DNA of 64,000 nt from Enterobacter cancerogenus (GTDB lineage Bacteria; Pseudomonadota; Gammaproteobacteria; Enterobacterales; Enterobacteriaceae), in assembly GCA_000773965.1 (NCBI GenBank), contig JRUP01000013.1:62001-126000 (forward strand), written 5' to 3'. This document shows positions 1 through 10,301 of the stretch, piece by piece. A program made the translations under genes and the position numbers. The notes under the pieces were generated by a model, which worked only from the letters and a program-made list of their open reading frames with translations, was not told where the DNA came from and searched no databases. Each line of letters opens with the position of its first letter. Within the stretch, counting starts at the first letter, position 1.

Positions 1-978
1 CCACCATGCCCAGAAGAACAACGTCCAGCTGTTCATCCACTCTCTTGGCTGATCAAACGCAAAGGTGTTCAGCGTCATGCCCATAAAGCGGTTGATGTAA
101 TCACCGACATTGAGCACCAGCGCATTCAGCAGGAAGTCGGTTTTGCCCATGAACAGCACAAACAGAATAAGCCCCAATGCCAGCGCAACGTTGAGTTCCG
201 ACAAAATACGGATGCCTTTATCCACGCCAGAGGTCACGGAAATGGTGGCGATAATCACCGACAGCACAATCAACGCCGCCTGCGCGGTAAAGCCTTCCGG
301 AATATCGAACAACACGTTCAGGCCATAATTGAGCTGAACCACGCCGATCCCTAGGGTGGTGGCGATGCCGAAGATGGTCCCCACTACCGCTGCAATATCC
401 ACGGTATGGCCAATCGGCCCGTTAATACGTTTGCCAAAGATTGGATACAGCGCAGAACGGATGGTGAGCGGCAAATTGTAGCGGTAGCTAAAGTACCCCA
501 GCGCGATCCCCATCAGCGCGTACATTGACCAGCCAGTTACGCCGTAGTGGAACAACGTCCACACCATGGCTTGTCGGGCGGCTTCCATGGTTTGTCCGGC
601 GCCTTCAGGCGGTTGCATGTACTGCGTGACCGGTTCGGCCACTGAGAAGAACATCAGATCGATACCGATACCGGCCGCAAACAGCATCGCTGACCAGCTT
701 AATAAGCTGAATTCTGGTTTGGATTGCTCTGGCCCGAGCTTGATGGCGCCGTAACGTGAACAGGCCATGTAGATAACGAACACGATATACAGCGTCGCGG
801 CCAGCATGTAGTACCAGCCAAACGTAGCGGTAACCCAGTTAACCGCAGTCTGAATCAAGCTGGCAGCCAGCTCGCTGTAAAAAATAGTGACAAGTGAAAA
901 TGTCAGAATCAGTCCGGCTGAGGTGTAGAACACCACAGGATTGATTCTGTCTTTTTCACTGGCAGGTGGATTAATCAT
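1..978 (-). CDS. betT: Choline BCCT transporter BetT (partial, C-terminus outside window)
   Basis: The reverse strand is open from an ATG at 978 to the window edge, giving the first 326 residues of a BCCT-family symporter, which takes up choline for betaine synthesis. Visible are the N-terminal membrane segments, the conserved stretch AAGIGIDLMFFSVAEPVTQY, and helices up to a tryptophan-rich WTLFFWAWW typical of this family. It is divergent from betI-betB-betA, the classical enterobacterial arrangement, and shares their control region at 979-1231. The long cytoplasmic C-terminus usual for BetT lies beyond base 1 and cannot be judged. Confidence 0.93.
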   Translation of the reverse strand, partial: MINPPASEKDRINPVVFYTSAGLILTFSLVTIFYSELAASLIQTAVNWVTATFGWYYMLAATLYIVFVIYMACSRYGAIKLGPEQSKPEFSLLSWSAMLFAAGIGIDLMFFSVAEPVTQYMQPPEGAGQTMEAARQAMVWTLFHYGVTGWSMYALMGIALGYFSYRYNLPLTIRSALYPIFGKRINGPIGHTVDIAAVVGTIFGIATTLGIGVVQLNYGLNVLFDIPEGFTAQAALIVLSVIIATISVTSGVDKGIRILSELNVALALGLILFVLFMGKTDFLLNALVLNVGDYINRFMGMTLNTFAFDQPREWMNSWTLFFWAWW

Positions 979-1167
979 CGATGACCTCTGGTTAATTTCC
1001 TGTATTGACTCAATGGATTAGCGTGACCTGTCTGCCAGGCCTTGTTGTTATCAGTACCCCTGTTATCCCTCCCTGTAGTGCTTTCTTCTGACGATGAGCC
1101 GCATAGCCCGGTTCACCGCTGCGCTTTTGTAACAATCGAAGCACAGTATCCTAACAAAATTCTTTTT

Positions 1168-1187
1168 TATATTGAACGTGCAATCAA
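1168..1187. promoter_or_regulatory. Probable BetI operator between betT and betI
   Basis: An inverted repeat ATTGAACGTGCAAT (1171-1184) lies in an AT-rich stretch about 50 bases before the betI start. It closely resembles the ATTGAACGTTCAAT-type sites known for BetI repressors. In this family BetI represses both divergent units and is released by choline. The site's placement in the shared intergenic region supports the same scheme here. The match was made by eye. Confidence 0.7.
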
Positions 1188-1231
1188 AAAAAGTTTAAAT
1201 AGTCCTCTGACATTGTGGTGGAGCTGGAGTC

Positions 1232-1828
1232 ATGCCAAAGGTGGGAATGCAGCCGATTCGTCGTCGGCAGCTGATTGATGCAACCCTCGATACGATTAAC
1301 GAGGTAGGAATTAATGACGCAACTATTGCGCAGATTGCCCGCCGTGCGGGGGTTTCGACCGGCATCATCAGCCACTACTTCAAGGACAAGAACGGTTTGC
1401 TGGAAGCCACCATGCGCGATATCACTCGTCAGTTACGTGATGCCGTGGCTGCCCGCCTGAAACCGTTGGCGGGCGCGAAGACCGAAGCACGCTTGCTGGC
1501 GATTGTCGAAGGTAACTTCGATGACACACAGGTGCACAGCGCGGCGATGAAAGCCTGGCTGGATTTCTGGGCCAGCAGTATGCATCAGCCGCAGTTGGGT
1601 CGTCTGGAACGGGTCAGTAGCCGACGCCTGTTTTCAACCCTCGCCGCCGAGTTTCACCGTGAATTGCCGCGTGAACAGGCGCGACTGGCGGCTCACGGAT
1701 TGGCATCGCTAATCGATGGCCTTTGGCTGCGAGCTGCGCTAAGCGGTCTGCCCTTCAATATCGATGTCGCGAAAACGCTCACCACCCAATTTATCCGTCA
1801 GCAACTTGCTGGCGCACTGAATCACTGA
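1232..1828 (+). CDS. betI: TetR-family repressor BetI
   Basis: This 198-residue TetR-type repressor should control choline uptake and oxidation. The N-terminal helix-turn-helix (about residues 25-50) reads [20 protein letters not shown] and is followed by the FKDKNGLL segment typical of BetI. The C-terminal ligand domain has normal length. It is the first gene of betI-betB-betA. betB starts 13 bases after its stop behind a GGAAGGAG ribosome binding site, so the three genes are very likely co-transcribed. The likely operator is at 1168-1187. Confidence 0.95.
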   Translation: MPKVGMQPIRRRQLIDATLDTINEVGINDATIAQIARRAGVSTGIISHYFKDKNGLLEATMRDITRQLRDAVAARLKPLAGAKTEARLLAIVEGNFDDTQVHSAAMKAWLDFWASSMHQPQLGRLERVSSRRLFSTLAAEFHRELPREQARLAAHGLASLIDGLWLRAALSGLPFNIDVAKTLTTQFIRQQLAGALNH

Positions 1829-1841
1829 GGAAGGAGAAATC

Positions 1842-3314
1842 ATGTCCCGATTCACCGAACAGCAGCTGTATATCGATGGTCAGTTCATTGCGGCGAGCGC
1901 AGGTAATACATTCCAGACCATCAACCCGGCCAATGGCGAAGTACTGGCCGAAGTACATGAGGCGGAACAGGCAGATGTTGATCGTGCTGTCGCTGCCGCG
2001 CAAAAAGGCCAGAAAGTCTGGGCCGCGATGACCGCCATGGAGCGTTCACGCATTCTGCGCCGTGCCGTCGATATTCTGCGTGAGCGCAACGACGAGTTAG
2101 CCGCGCTGGAAACCCTCGACACCGGTAAGCCGCTGAGCGAAACCCAATATGTTGACATCGTGACCGGTGCTGACGTGCTGGAATATTACGCCGGTCTGAT
2201 CCCGACGCTGGAAGGCCAGCAGATCCCACTGCGCGACACGGCGTTTGTTTATACCCGCCGTGAACCGCTCGGCGTGGTCGCTGGTATTGGTGCGTGGAAC
2301 TACCCGATTCAGATCGCTTTGTGGAAATCCGCGCCTGCACTGGCAGCGGGTAACGCGATGATCTTCAAGCCAAGCGAAGTCACCCCACTTACCGCATTAA
2401 AGCTGGCAGAAATTTACACCGAAGCGGGTGTGCCGGCCGGCGTGTTCAACGTGTTGAATGGGCGCGGTGCGATTACCGGCCAACTGCTGACTGACCATCC
2501 AGGCATCGATAAAGTCTCCTTTACCGGTGGCGTGGCCAGCGGCAAAAAAGTGATGGCGAATGCTGCAGGCTCCACCCTGAAAGAAGTCACTATGGAATTG
2601 GGTGGCAAGTCACCACTGATCATTTTTGATGATGCCGATCTCGATCTGGCCGCCGACATCGCCATGATGGCCAACTTCTACAGCTCAGGCCAGGTCTGCA
2701 CCAACGGTACGCGCGTGTTTATCCCGGCAAAATTCCAGGCCACGTTTGAAGCGAAAATCGCTGAACGTGTTGCACGCATCAAAGCGGGTGACCTCAACGA
2801 TCCTGACACCAATTTCGGCCCGCTGGTGAGCTTCCCCCACCGCGATAACGTGATGCGCTTTATCGAATCCGGTATCAACGAAGGCGCGCGTCTGCTGTGC
2901 GGCGGCAAACGCCTGAGCGGTGCCGGGTTTGATAACGGTGCCTGGGTTGAACCGACCGTATTCACCGACTGCCGTGATGAGATGACCATTGTGCGTGAAG
3001 AGATCTTCGGGCCGGTGATGTCGATTCTGACTTACGAAAGCGAAGAAGAAGTGGTGCGTCGCGCCAATGCCACCGATTTCGGTCTGGCTGCGGGCGTGGT
3101 GACGCAAGACCTGAACCGCGCACACCGCGTGATTCACCAGATCGAAGCGGGTATCTGCTGGATCAACACCTGGGGCGAATCTGCCGCCGAAATGCCGGTG
3201 GGCGGCTACAAGCACTCCGGTATTGGCCGTGAGAATGGCCTGATGACCTTGCAAAACTACACCCAGGTGAAGTCGGTGCAGGTCGAGTTATCCCGTTTTC
3301 AGTCCGTATTTTAA
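1842..3314 (+). CDS. betB: Betaine aldehyde dehydrogenase BetB
   Basis: This cytoplasmic NAD(P)-dependent dehydrogenase oxidises betaine aldehyde to glycine betaine, the second step of choline oxidation. It has 490 residues, the usual family length. Catalytic residues are visible: Asn153 in AWNYP, Glu252 in ELGGKSP and the nucleophile Cys286 in GQVCTNG, the same number as in E. coli BetB. It lies between betI and betA with short gaps and its own strong ribosome binding site (AAGGAG). Confidence 0.97.
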   Translation: MSRFTEQQLYIDGQFIAASAGNTFQTINPANGEVLAEVHEAEQADVDRAVAAAQKGQKVWAAMTAMERSRILRRAVDILRERNDELAALETLDTGKPLSETQYVDIVTGADVLEYYAGLIPTLEGQQIPLRDTAFVYTRREPLGVVAGIGAWNYPIQIALWKSAPALAAGNAMIFKPSEVTPLTALKLAEIYTEAGVPAGVFNVLNGRGAITGQLLTDHPGIDKVSFTGGVASGKKVMANAAGSTLKEVTMELGGKSPLIIFDDADLDLAADIAMMANFYSSGQVCTNGTRVFIPAKFQATFEAKIAERVARIKAGDLNDPDTNFGPLVSFPHRDNVMRFIESGINEGARLLCGGKRLSGAGFDNGAWVEPTVFTDCRDEMTIVREEIFGPVMSILTYESEEEVVRRANATDFGLAAGVVTQDLNRAHRVIHQIEAGICWINTWGESAAEMPVGGYKHSGIGRENGLMTLQNYTQVKSVQVELSRFQSVF

Positions 3315-3340
3315 TTGAGCTTTAACCTGAGGAGCGACTA

Positions 3341-5020
3341 ATGGAATTTGATTACATCATTATCGGAGCCGGATCCGCAGGGAACGTTTTGGCAACAAGA
3401 CTGACCGAAGACAGCAGCGTGAATGTGCTGCTTTTAGAAGCAGGTGGCCCTGACTACCGCTTCGATTTCCGCACGCAGATGCCAGCCGCGCTGGCTTATC
3501 CGCTACAGGGAAAACGCTACAACTGGGCGTATGAAACCGAGCCAGAACCGCATATGAATAACCGCCGCATGGAGTGCGGACGCGGTAAAGGGCTGGGCGG
3601 TTCATCGCTGATCAATGGTATGTGTTATATCCGCGGCAACGCGATGGATCTCGATAACTGGGCGCAGCAGCCTGGGCTGGAAAGCTGGAGCTACCTGAAC
3701 TGCCTGCCCTACTATCGCAAGTCAGAAACCCGCGATATTGGCGCCAATGACTATCACGGCGGTGAAGGCCCGGTGAGCATCACCACCTGTAAACCCGGTA
3801 ATAACCCGCTGTTTGCCGCGATGATTGAAGCCGGTGTTGAAGCAGGCTATCCGCGCACGGAAGATTTGAACGGCTATCAGCAGGAAGGCTTCGGACCGAT
3901 GGATCGCTTCGTCACGCCGAAAGGTCGTCGATCCAGCACCGCGCGCGGCTATCTCGATACCGCCAAAGTGCGTCCAAACCTGAAGATCGTCACCCATGCC
4001 ACCACCGATCGCATCCTGTTTGAAGGCAAGCGCGCGGTGGGCGTGGAATATTTGCAGGGATCGGGCAACACGCCACATCAGGTGCATGCGCGCCGTGAAG
4101 TGTTGCTGTGCGCCGGTGCCATCGCCTCGCCGCAGATTCTGCAGCGTTCTGGCGTGGGCGCTGCTGCACTGCTGAACAAATTCGACATTCCGGTGGTACA
4201 TGATCTGCCGGGCGTCGGCGAAAACCTGCAGGATCACCTCGAAATGTACCTGCAGTACGAGTGCAAAGAGCCGGTGTCACTCTATCCGTCGTTGAAATGG
4301 TGGAACCAACCGAAGATCGGTGCAGAGTGGCTGTTTAACGGCACTGGCATCGGTGCCAGCAACCACTTTGAAGGCGGTGGCTTTATCCGCAGCCGCGAAG
4401 AGTTTACCTGGCCGAACATTCAGTATCACTTCCTGCCAGTAGCGATTAACTACAACGGCTCCAACGCCGTTGAAGCGCACGGTTTCCAGTGTCACGTGGG
4501 TTCAATGCGTTCACCGAGCCGTGGGCATGTGCAGATTAAATCGCGCGATCCGCGTCGTGATCCGGCCATTCTGTTCAATTACATGGCGCATGAACAAGAC
4601 TGGCAGGAATTTCGTGATGCGATTCGTATTACGCGCCAGATCATCAATCAGCCCGCGCTGGATAAGTATCGCGGCAAAGAAATCAGTCCGGGCCTCGATT
4701 GCCAGACCGATGAACAGCTGGATGAGTTTGTGCGTAACCATGCCGAGACCGCCTATCACCCGTGTGGCACCTGCAAAATGGGCAGCGATAGCATGGCGGT
4801 GGTTGATGGCGAAGGTCGTGTGCATGGATTGCAGGCGTTGCGCGTGGTAGATGCGTCAATTATGCCGCTGATCATCACTGGCAACCTGAATGCCACCACC
4901 ATCATGATCGGTGAAAAGATCGCGGATAACATTCGTGGTCGCCAGCCGTTGCCGCGTAGCGAAGCAGAATATTTCGTCGCGGGCGAATTGCCAGTGCGTG
5001 GTGAACCGAAACGGGCCTAA
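3341..5020 (+). CDS. betA: Choline dehydrogenase BetA (GMC oxidoreductase)
   Basis: This 559-residue FAD enzyme of the GMC family oxidises choline to betaine aldehyde, and usually on to betaine, at the membrane. Seen are the N-terminal dinucleotide motif [19 protein letters not shown] signature 1 around [18 protein letters not shown], signature 2 around [13 protein letters not shown], and the catalytic His473 in HPCGTCKMG. It is the last gene of the bet operon and is followed directly by a strong terminator hairpin. Nothing looks truncated. Confidence 0.97.
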   Translation: MEFDYIIIGAGSAGNVLATRLTEDSSVNVLLLEAGGPDYRFDFRTQMPAALAYPLQGKRYNWAYETEPEPHMNNRRMECGRGKGLGGSSLINGMCYIRGNAMDLDNWAQQPGLESWSYLNCLPYYRKSETRDIGANDYHGGEGPVSITTCKPGNNPLFAAMIEAGVEAGYPRTEDLNGYQQEGFGPMDRFVTPKGRRSSTARGYLDTAKVRPNLKIVTHATTDRILFEGKRAVGVEYLQGSGNTPHQVHARREVLLCAGAIASPQILQRSGVGAAALLNKFDIPVVHDLPGVGENLQDHLEMYLQYECKEPVSLYPSLKWWNQPKIGAEWLFNGTGIGASNHFEGGGFIRSREEFTWPNIQYHFLPVAINYNGSNAVEAHGFQCHVGSMRSPSRGHVQIKSRDPRRDPAILFNYMAHEQDWQEFRDAIRITRQIINQPALDKYRGKEISPGLDCQTDEQLDEFVRNHAETAYHPCGTCKMGSDSMAVVDGEGRVHGLQALRVVDASIMPLIITGNLNATTIMIGEKIADNIRGRQPLPRSEAEYFVAGELPVRGEPKRA

Positions 5021-5030
5021 GCGCCTCTCT

Positions 5031-5061
5031 CAGGGTGACGATCGCGTCACCCTGCTCTTTT
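5031..5061 (+). terminator. Terminator after betA
   Basis: A perfect 10-bp stem (CAGGGTGACG, loop ATCG, CGTCACCCTG) at 5031-5054 is followed by CTCTTTTCTT, a rho-independent terminator for the bet operon. It also sits just past the end of the convergent TetR gene and could stop both transcripts. Confidence 0.85.
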
Positions 5062-5065
5062 CTTG

Positions 5066-5674
5066 CTAGCTTTGCAGATAGGCCATAATCAGCCGCTGTA
5101 ATTCGACCTTGATCTCATCTGAGCCCAATTGATCACTTCTGGCGGCATCATGCACCACACCTTCCACCGCCGACGCGAGCACCACGGACATTATCGTTGC
5201 GCGATCGGAATCTCTGCTTAACGTTGTGACGACAAACTGCCGATAGAACTCAGCATATTGCTGCTCGAACTCCTGGTGAGCGCTGCGTTCAGAAAGCGGC
5301 ACTTCATCCAGCAGCACACGATGGAGGCTGGGATTGATCAAGTGTGCCGCAATGATGCCTTCAATCAGACGTTCAACCCGTATCGCGAGTGAATCTTCCT
5401 CTGTCGCCGCGCCAGCAAGGACTTGCAGTATCGCCGCCAGATGCTGCTGGCGAATCGCCTCAGCCAACGCCAGTTTGTTGGGAAAATACTGATACAGCGA
5501 ACCAATACTCACGCCCGCAATGCGCGCCACTTCATTGGTATTGAATTTTGCCCAACCGCTCTTTGCCAGGACGCGAGCCGCCGCCTGCAATATCACATCC
5601 ACCATCACCTGCGAACGCCGCTGGCGTGGCGCTTTGCGCATCGAACGCGATGCGTCAGTAACACGAGTATTCAT
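5066..5674 (-). CDS. TetR-family transcriptional regulator
   Basis: This 202-residue TetR-type repressor has an N-terminal helix-turn-helix at about residues 40-65 (TNEVARIAGVSIGSLYQYFPNK) preceded by a basic tail. The C-terminal domain resembles the TetR_C clade with no obvious ligand clue. It is divergent from the MDR oxidoreductase at 5731, with only about 55 bases between the two starts, so it most likely controls that gene and itself. A candidate operator pair lies at 5663-5707. Confidence 0.85.
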   Translation of the reverse strand: MNTRVTDASRSMRKAPRQRRSQVMVDVILQAAARVLAKSGWAKFNTNEVARIAGVSIGSLYQYFPNKLALAEAIRQQHLAAILQVLAGAATEEDSLAIRVERLIEGIIAAHLINPSLHRVLLDEVPLSERSAHQEFEQQYAEFYRQFVVTTLSRDSDRATIMSVVLASAVEGVVHDAARSDQLGSDEIKVELQRLIMAYLQS

Positions 5675-5707
5675 TGAGGACCCTCCGCCCGATAATACGA
5701 GTATTCA
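5663..5707. promoter_or_regulatory. Candidate TetR operator with repeated half-site
   Basis: ACGAGTATTCA occurs at 5663-5673, overlapping the start of the tetR gene, and again at 5697-5707 just before the oxidoreductase ribosome binding site, 34 bases apart. The second copy lies in a dyad AATAC-GA-GTATT (5694-5705). Position and symmetry fit binding by the adjacent TetR protein. This is inference from the sequence only. Confidence 0.5.
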
Positions 5708-5730
5708 CTCACATATGGAGGAAAACCGTG

Positions 5731-6759
5731 ATGTTACCTGAAAAAATGCACAGCAAGGAGATTCGTCTTGCACAGCGCAGCCATGGCATGCCCACTCGGG
5801 ATAATTTTAATGTGGTGGAGACGACTCTGGTCCAGCCGCCAGAGAATCAAGTGCTGGTCAAAAATCACTGGTTCCGCGTTTCCATCTCTACCCGATTAAT
5901 GATAAGCGCGGAGGCCGAAGTAGTTAAAGGCATTCCATTTCCCCCATTGCAGATAGGTGACACACTGGCCGATGCGGCAATCGGCGAAGTCATGAGTGTG
6001 CCAGCAGGCAGTGATCTGAGTGTCGGTGACTTTGTTATGCACCCTTACGGCTGGCGCGAGTTCGCGCAGGTGGAACAGCAACAATGCGTACTTTTGGGCA
6101 AAACCTTATTGAACCCTGCCGCCTACCTTGGTCACGGCTGGACAGCTTATGCAGCACTCACGCGTGGAATTTCTGTGCGCGCTGGCGATACGGTATTGGT
6201 TACCAGCGGCGCAGGTGCAATCGGTTCGATGGCCGGACAAATTGCGCGTCGATTAGGCGCGACACGCATTATCGGCAGCACCGGTTCTGCCGAAAAATCC
6301 GCCTGGATGTGCCAGCAACTGGGCTATGACGCCACCATAGAACGTGGCAATGGCGCAATCGCCGAGCAGTTGCGTCTCGCTGCACCCGAAGGAATTGATG
6401 TGTTGGTGGATATTGTCGGTGGTGAACAATTGGCCGCTGCTGTTTCACAGGCTCGCGAGCAGGCGCGGTATGTGCTGCTAGGTGCCCTTTCCGCTGAATT
6501 GGCGACCAGTCATTCCAGCAAAGTTGCCCCGGTAGAAATTGACGGCTTTGACCTGATCGTCAAAGGCGTCACGCTTAAGGGCTACAGCGCCGATGAGCAT
6601 CCTGAAGCGTTTAACGAGTGGCTTCAGCAACTGACGCAGCCCGGCTGGCAGGATCTGCATTTCGCTGCCAGCATCTATCAGGGGTTAGATTCTGCACCAC
6701 AGGCGTTGGCTGATGCCTGTTCCGGCAAGGCGCGCGGCGTGGTGATGGTGGCGCTGTAA
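5731..6759 (+). CDS. NADP-dependent MDR-family oxidoreductase (CurA/YncB-like)
   Basis: This zinc-free medium-chain reductase is of the kind that reduces double bonds in enones (curcumin reductase or leukotriene B4 dehydrogenase-like). The Rossmann motif VTSGAGAIGSMAGQIARRLGA lies about two fifths along the 342-residue protein. N-terminal residues match the family pattern of 'R...R..G.P...NF', though more diverged than E. coli CurA. I chose ATG 5731, 9 bases after GGAGG at 5717; GTG 5728 is equally well spaced. The frame runs upstream to 5674 over tetR, which is not credible. It is divergent from and probably repressed by the TetR protein. The substrate is unknown. Confidence 0.85.
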   Translation: MLPEKMHSKEIRLAQRSHGMPTRDNFNVVETTLVQPPENQVLVKNHWFRVSISTRLMISAEAEVVKGIPFPPLQIGDTLADAAIGEVMSVPAGSDLSVGDFVMHPYGWREFAQVEQQQCVLLGKTLLNPAAYLGHGWTAYAALTRGISVRAGDTVLVTSGAGAIGSMAGQIARRLGATRIIGSTGSAEKSAWMCQQLGYDATIERGNGAIAEQLRLAAPEGIDVLVDIVGGEQLAAAVSQAREQARYVLLGALSAELATSHSSKVAPVEIDGFDLIVKGVTLKGYSADEHPEAFNEWLQQLTQPGWQDLHFAASIYQGLDSAPQALADACSGKARGVVMVAL

Positions 6760-6969
6760 AAGAAGGGTAAAGGCAAAAATATCAGTCAAAAGGGACGTCA
6801 CTTCAATCCGTCGGCTAAAAAGTCCAACATTTTGGCTCAATTTATCCAGACGCTCCCTTTTTCCCCCTGTTTAGCCAATAAGGCACGAAAGCCAGCATTT
6901 AGCGGGTTAATTCAAACTAAAAGTATGTTGTAACTAGTAACACATTTACTTAACGCTTCGTGGTAAAAA

Positions 6970-7869
6970 TCATTCCCACTCTATCGCCTGCAGGAAGCGT
7001 TCAAGAATGGCATTCTGGCTGCGCCCTTTACGTGTCACTACAGCGATCTTACTAGTGAAATGAAAACGTTCCGGTGCGATGGCGTGCATCATCTTTTTCT
7101 CCACCCACTGTGCGGCATAGTGGTCAGGCAAGAAACCGATGAAGCGGCCGGTGAGAATCAAAAAGGCAATGCCTTCGCGGTCGGTTGCCGTGGCATTGCA
7201 ATTGAGTTTCTGATGCATGGCAATCGCTTCTGCCGTCATGCGAAAAGCGGGTGCGATGGCATCACATCCCTTCAGTTGCGTTTCATCTGGCTCGAGGGAA
7301 AACAACGCATGGGTGTTGCTACAGTAAAGCTGCGACCGCTCATCATATAACGGCATGTAATCCAGTCCGGAAATCGGCGAAGTGACTGGCAGCGCACCGA
7401 CGTGCAAGCGACCATCCATCAGCCCCCTTTCAATCTCTGCGGCCGTCATCATACTGATATTAAGCCGAATATCGGGACCTATCTCATGCAGTTTCTCCAG
7501 CGCATGAGTGATTTTCATGCGTGGTTGCGTGACCAGATTATTGATAATCCCGATATTCAAATCCCCGCGCAGCTGCTTGTGCATCTGATTAACTTGCAGG
7601 CGAAACTGCTCGATAGCCGCCATCATTCTTTCGCTGTGTCGCAGGATCTCACGCCCTTCTTCGGTCAAGGCAAAACCCGCCCGTCCGCGTTGACACAATC
7701 GCATGCCAAGTCGCTTTTCAAGATCGCCCATGTGCAGACTAATGGCCGATCGCGTCATGCCCAACAAACTTTCTGCTGCAGAGAAGCTGCCGCTCTCATT
7801 CACAGTTTTAAACAGGCGCAATAATTTGAGATCAAAATCGGTGACCTGCGCGAGCGATTTGCTTTTCAT
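6970..7869 (-). CDS. LysR-family transcriptional regulator
   Basis: This 299-residue protein has an N-terminal winged helix (about residues 15-70: VNESGSFSAAESLLGMTRSAISLHMGDLEKRLG) and a C-terminal periplasmic-binding-like effector domain. It is divergent from the aminotransferase at 7968. The 98-base gap holds a dyad TTTAAC-N10-GTTAAA (7911-7932), a plausible LysR box. It most likely activates the aminotransferase in response to an amine, beta-alanine or a related compound; that ligand is inference. Confidence 0.88.
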   Translation of the reverse strand: MKSKSLAQVTDFDLKLLRLFKTVNESGSFSAAESLLGMTRSAISLHMGDLEKRLGMRLCQRGRAGFALTEEGREILRHSERMMAAIEQFRLQVNQMHKQLRGDLNIGIINNLVTQPRMKITHALEKLHEIGPDIRLNISMMTAAEIERGLMDGRLHVGALPVTSPISGLDYMPLYDERSQLYCSNTHALFSLEPDETQLKGCDAIAPAFRMTAEAIAMHQKLNCNATATDREGIAFLILTGRFIGFLPDHYAAQWVEKKMMHAIAPERFHFTSKIAVVTRKGRSQNAILERFLQAIEWE

Positions 7870-7910
7870 ATAGGTGAGTAAATCAATAACTGAAGATGAA
7901 TTAATAGGGA

Positions 7911-7932
7911 TTTAACTTAACTAACCGTTAAA
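7911..7932. promoter_or_regulatory. Candidate LysR box upstream of aminotransferase
   Basis: A dyad TTTAAC-N10-GTTAAA with perfect 6-bp arms lies between the divergent lysR and aminotransferase genes, about 35 bases before the aminotransferase start. LysR proteins bind interrupted dyads of this kind. There is no independent support. Confidence 0.4.
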
Positions 7933-7967
7933 TGCAAACTCTTCATACACCTGTCTGGAGAAACATC

Positions 7968-9299
7968 ATGTCTGATGCTGTCAACACTACCGATCTCAAT
8001 CTGCAAGCGCACTGGATGCCGTTTACTGCCAACCGGAATTTCCAGCGCGATCCCCGTATCATTGTCGGCGCACAGGGCCGCTGGCTGACTGATGATAAAG
8101 GACGGCAGATTTTTGATAGCCTTTCCGGTTTATGGACCTGTGGCGCGGGCCACTGCCGCAGTGAAATCCAGCAGGCGGTGGCGAAACAACTGGGTACGCT
8201 CGATTATTCGCCCGGCTTCCAGTACGGCCATCCGCTGTCATTTCAGCTGGCAGACAAGATTGCCCAGCATATGCCGGGTGATCTAAACCATGTGTTCTTC
8301 ACCGGATCGGGTTCGGAATCAGCAGACACGGCGGTGAAGATGGCGCGTGCTTACTGGCGCATCAAAGGCCAGCCGGCGAAAACCAAATTTATCGGACGTG
8401 CTCGCGGTTACCACGGCGTGAATATCGCCGGAACCAGCCTGGGCGGCATTGGCGGCAACCGCAAGATGTTCGGTCAGTTTATGGATGTTGACCATATTCC
8501 ACACACGCTGCAAACCGATCTGCCCTTCACTGCTGGCCAGGCCGAAACCGGCGGTGTGGCGTTGGCTAATGAGATGCTGAAATTGATTGAGCTGCATGAT
8601 GCTTCCAACATCGCCGCCCTGATTGTTGAGCCTCTTTCCGGATCTGCGGGGGCGATTATCCCACCGGTTGGCTATCTGCAACGCTTGCGTGAAATCTGTT
8701 CACAGCACGATATCTTGCTGATTTTTGATGAGGTGATCACCGGATTTGGCCGCATGGGCCGCTGGAGCGGCGCTGAGTATTTTGGCGTCACGCCCGATAT
8801 CCTCAATTTCGCCAAGCAGATCACCAATGGCGCGGTGCCGCTGGGTGGCGTAGTCGCCAGCAGCGAAATCTACAACACCTTTATGGCGCAAAAACTGCCA
8901 GAACACGCGGTGGAATTTGCTCACGGCTACACCTACTCTGCCCATCCGGTGGCCTGTGCGGCGGGCCTGGCGACGCTGGAGTTACTGGAACATGACGCGC
9001 TGATTGCGCAATCCGCCGAGCTGGCACCACATTTTGCCCATGCACTGCATGCGCTGCGTGAATGCCCGAACGTCATTGATATCCGCAACTGCGGTCTGGT
9101 GGGTGCCATCCAGCTTGCGCCTCGCAGCGGCGATGCCACCATTCGGCCGTTTGAAGCGGGCATGGCGCTGTGGAAAGCCGGTTTTTATGTGCGCTTCGGT
9201 GCCGATACGCTGCAGTTTGGACCGATGTTCAATACACAGCCTGCCGAGTTGGATCGCTTGTTTGACGCTGTCGGTGAGACGTTGTATCACATAGCGTGA
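7968..9299 (+). CDS. Class III aminotransferase, beta-alanine/omega-amino acid--pyruvate type
   Basis: This 443-residue PLP enzyme should transfer an omega-amino group (beta-alanine, other omega-amino acids or amines) to pyruvate. It shows the N-terminal HWMPFTANRNF and SGLWTCGAGH signature of the omega-amino acid:pyruvate subgroup, FTGSGSESADTAVKMAR for phosphate binding, the PLP aspartate in IFDEVITGFGRMG, and the Schiff-base Lys283 in NFAKQITNG. I chose ATG 7968 because of the CTGGAG ribosome binding site 7 bases before it; an upstream in-frame ATG at 7932 has none. A single gene, it is divergent from the lysR gene. Confidence 0.9.
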   Translation: MSDAVNTTDLNLQAHWMPFTANRNFQRDPRIIVGAQGRWLTDDKGRQIFDSLSGLWTCGAGHCRSEIQQAVAKQLGTLDYSPGFQYGHPLSFQLADKIAQHMPGDLNHVFFTGSGSESADTAVKMARAYWRIKGQPAKTKFIGRARGYHGVNIAGTSLGGIGGNRKMFGQFMDVDHIPHTLQTDLPFTAGQAETGGVALANEMLKLIELHDASNIAALIVEPLSGSAGAIIPPVGYLQRLREICSQHDILLIFDEVITGFGRMGRWSGAEYFGVTPDILNFAKQITNGAVPLGGVVASSEIYNTFMAQKLPEHAVEFAHGYTYSAHPVACAAGLATLELLEHDALIAQSAELAPHFAHALHALRECPNVIDIRNCGLVGAIQLAPRSGDATIRPFEAGMALWKAGFYVRFGADTLQFGPMFNTQPAELDRLFDAVGETLYHIA

Positions 9300-9326
9300 T
9301 GGCACAGTGCCCGCGCAGAGAACGGA

Positions 9327-10202
9327 TTAATCAAAGCTGCGGGCGGCAAATCTCCAAAAGGCGTCCAGCGCGGGCGAAACTTCCCGGCCCGCAGCGCGAA
9401 CCAAACCAAATCGCCTCACCGTGAGCGGTTGGATTGGCACGGCAATAACGCCTGTCATGTTATCGGGTAACGTGGATTCCGGCACTATTGCTATACCCAT
9501 ACCTTCTTTCACCAGCGCGCATGCGCTGGCCCAATCTCGCACCGTAATTCGCACATCGGTTAAGGCTAATCCTGCCTCTTCTACCAGGCTCCCGCCATTC
9601 ACTTTGCAACCCCCGGTTGCCAGAATGAAAGGCTGTCGTTGGAGTTCCTGTAATGTCATACCCGCGCGGTGGCTGCGTGCCAGTTTATGCTGAGCAGGTA
9701 GTAGCGCCATCCAGCGATCTTGCCCGAGCAGGATGGCGTTATCTTCCAGCCGAGGATTTAATACCACGCCCACATCCACCTCATCACGCTGCAGCCAGGT
9801 GACGACCTCCTCGTCACTGCCCTCAATAACATTCAAATTGATGCCGGGGAAATCGTGCGCGAACTGCTTTATCAAATCAGGCAATAAGACTGAGACCACC
9901 GAAGGAAAGCACGCCAACCGCACGCGGCCCTGATCCAGACCCCGCGCCTGGTGAGCCAGCGAACGAATAGCGTCTAAGTGATCAAGCATTTGCTGCGCCT
10001 GCTGCACCACTTCACGGCCGACATCCGTCAGCGAGATGGCGATGCGGCTGCGATGGATCAACGTGACGCCGAGAGATTTTTCGAGCTGCGTAATGGCCTG
10101 GCTGGCGGCGGATTGCGTCATGCCAATTGCGGCCGCCGCACGGGTTAAGTTCTCGTGCGCGGCGACCGCGACTAAAAGTCGCCAATGGGTAAGATTCATC
10201 AT
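9327..10202 (-). CDS. LysR-family transcriptional regulator
   Basis: This 291-residue LysR protein has a winged helix at about residues 5-65 (AAHENLTRAAAAIGMTQSAASQAITQLEKSLG) and an effector domain containing GRVRLACFPSVVSVLLP. It is convergent with the aminotransferase and divergent from the GST gene at 10302, its most likely target. The ligand is not evident from the sequence. Confidence 0.87.
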   Translation of the reverse strand: MMNLTHWRLLVAVAAHENLTRAAAAIGMTQSAASQAITQLEKSLGVTLIHRSRIAISLTDVGREVVQQAQQMLDHLDAIRSLAHQARGLDQGRVRLACFPSVVSVLLPDLIKQFAHDFPGINLNVIEGSDEEVVTWLQRDEVDVGVVLNPRLEDNAILLGQDRWMALLPAQHKLARSHRAGMTLQELQRQPFILATGGCKVNGGSLVEEAGLALTDVRITVRDWASACALVKEGMGIAIVPESTLPDNMTGVIAVPIQPLTVRRFGLVRAAGREVSPALDAFWRFAARSFD

Positions 10203-10301
10203 GTCAGTAGCTCAGCTAATGATGAGGTAATTAAACATTAATTTTACTGACAACATGCACGTAAGCAAGATACATGCAGACAACAGCAACCGGGATTTTC
10301 G

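Noticed and set aside
2685..3254. 189-codon open frame on the minus strand
   Set aside because: It lies opposite betB, which has full catalytic motifs; no family pattern in the shadow.
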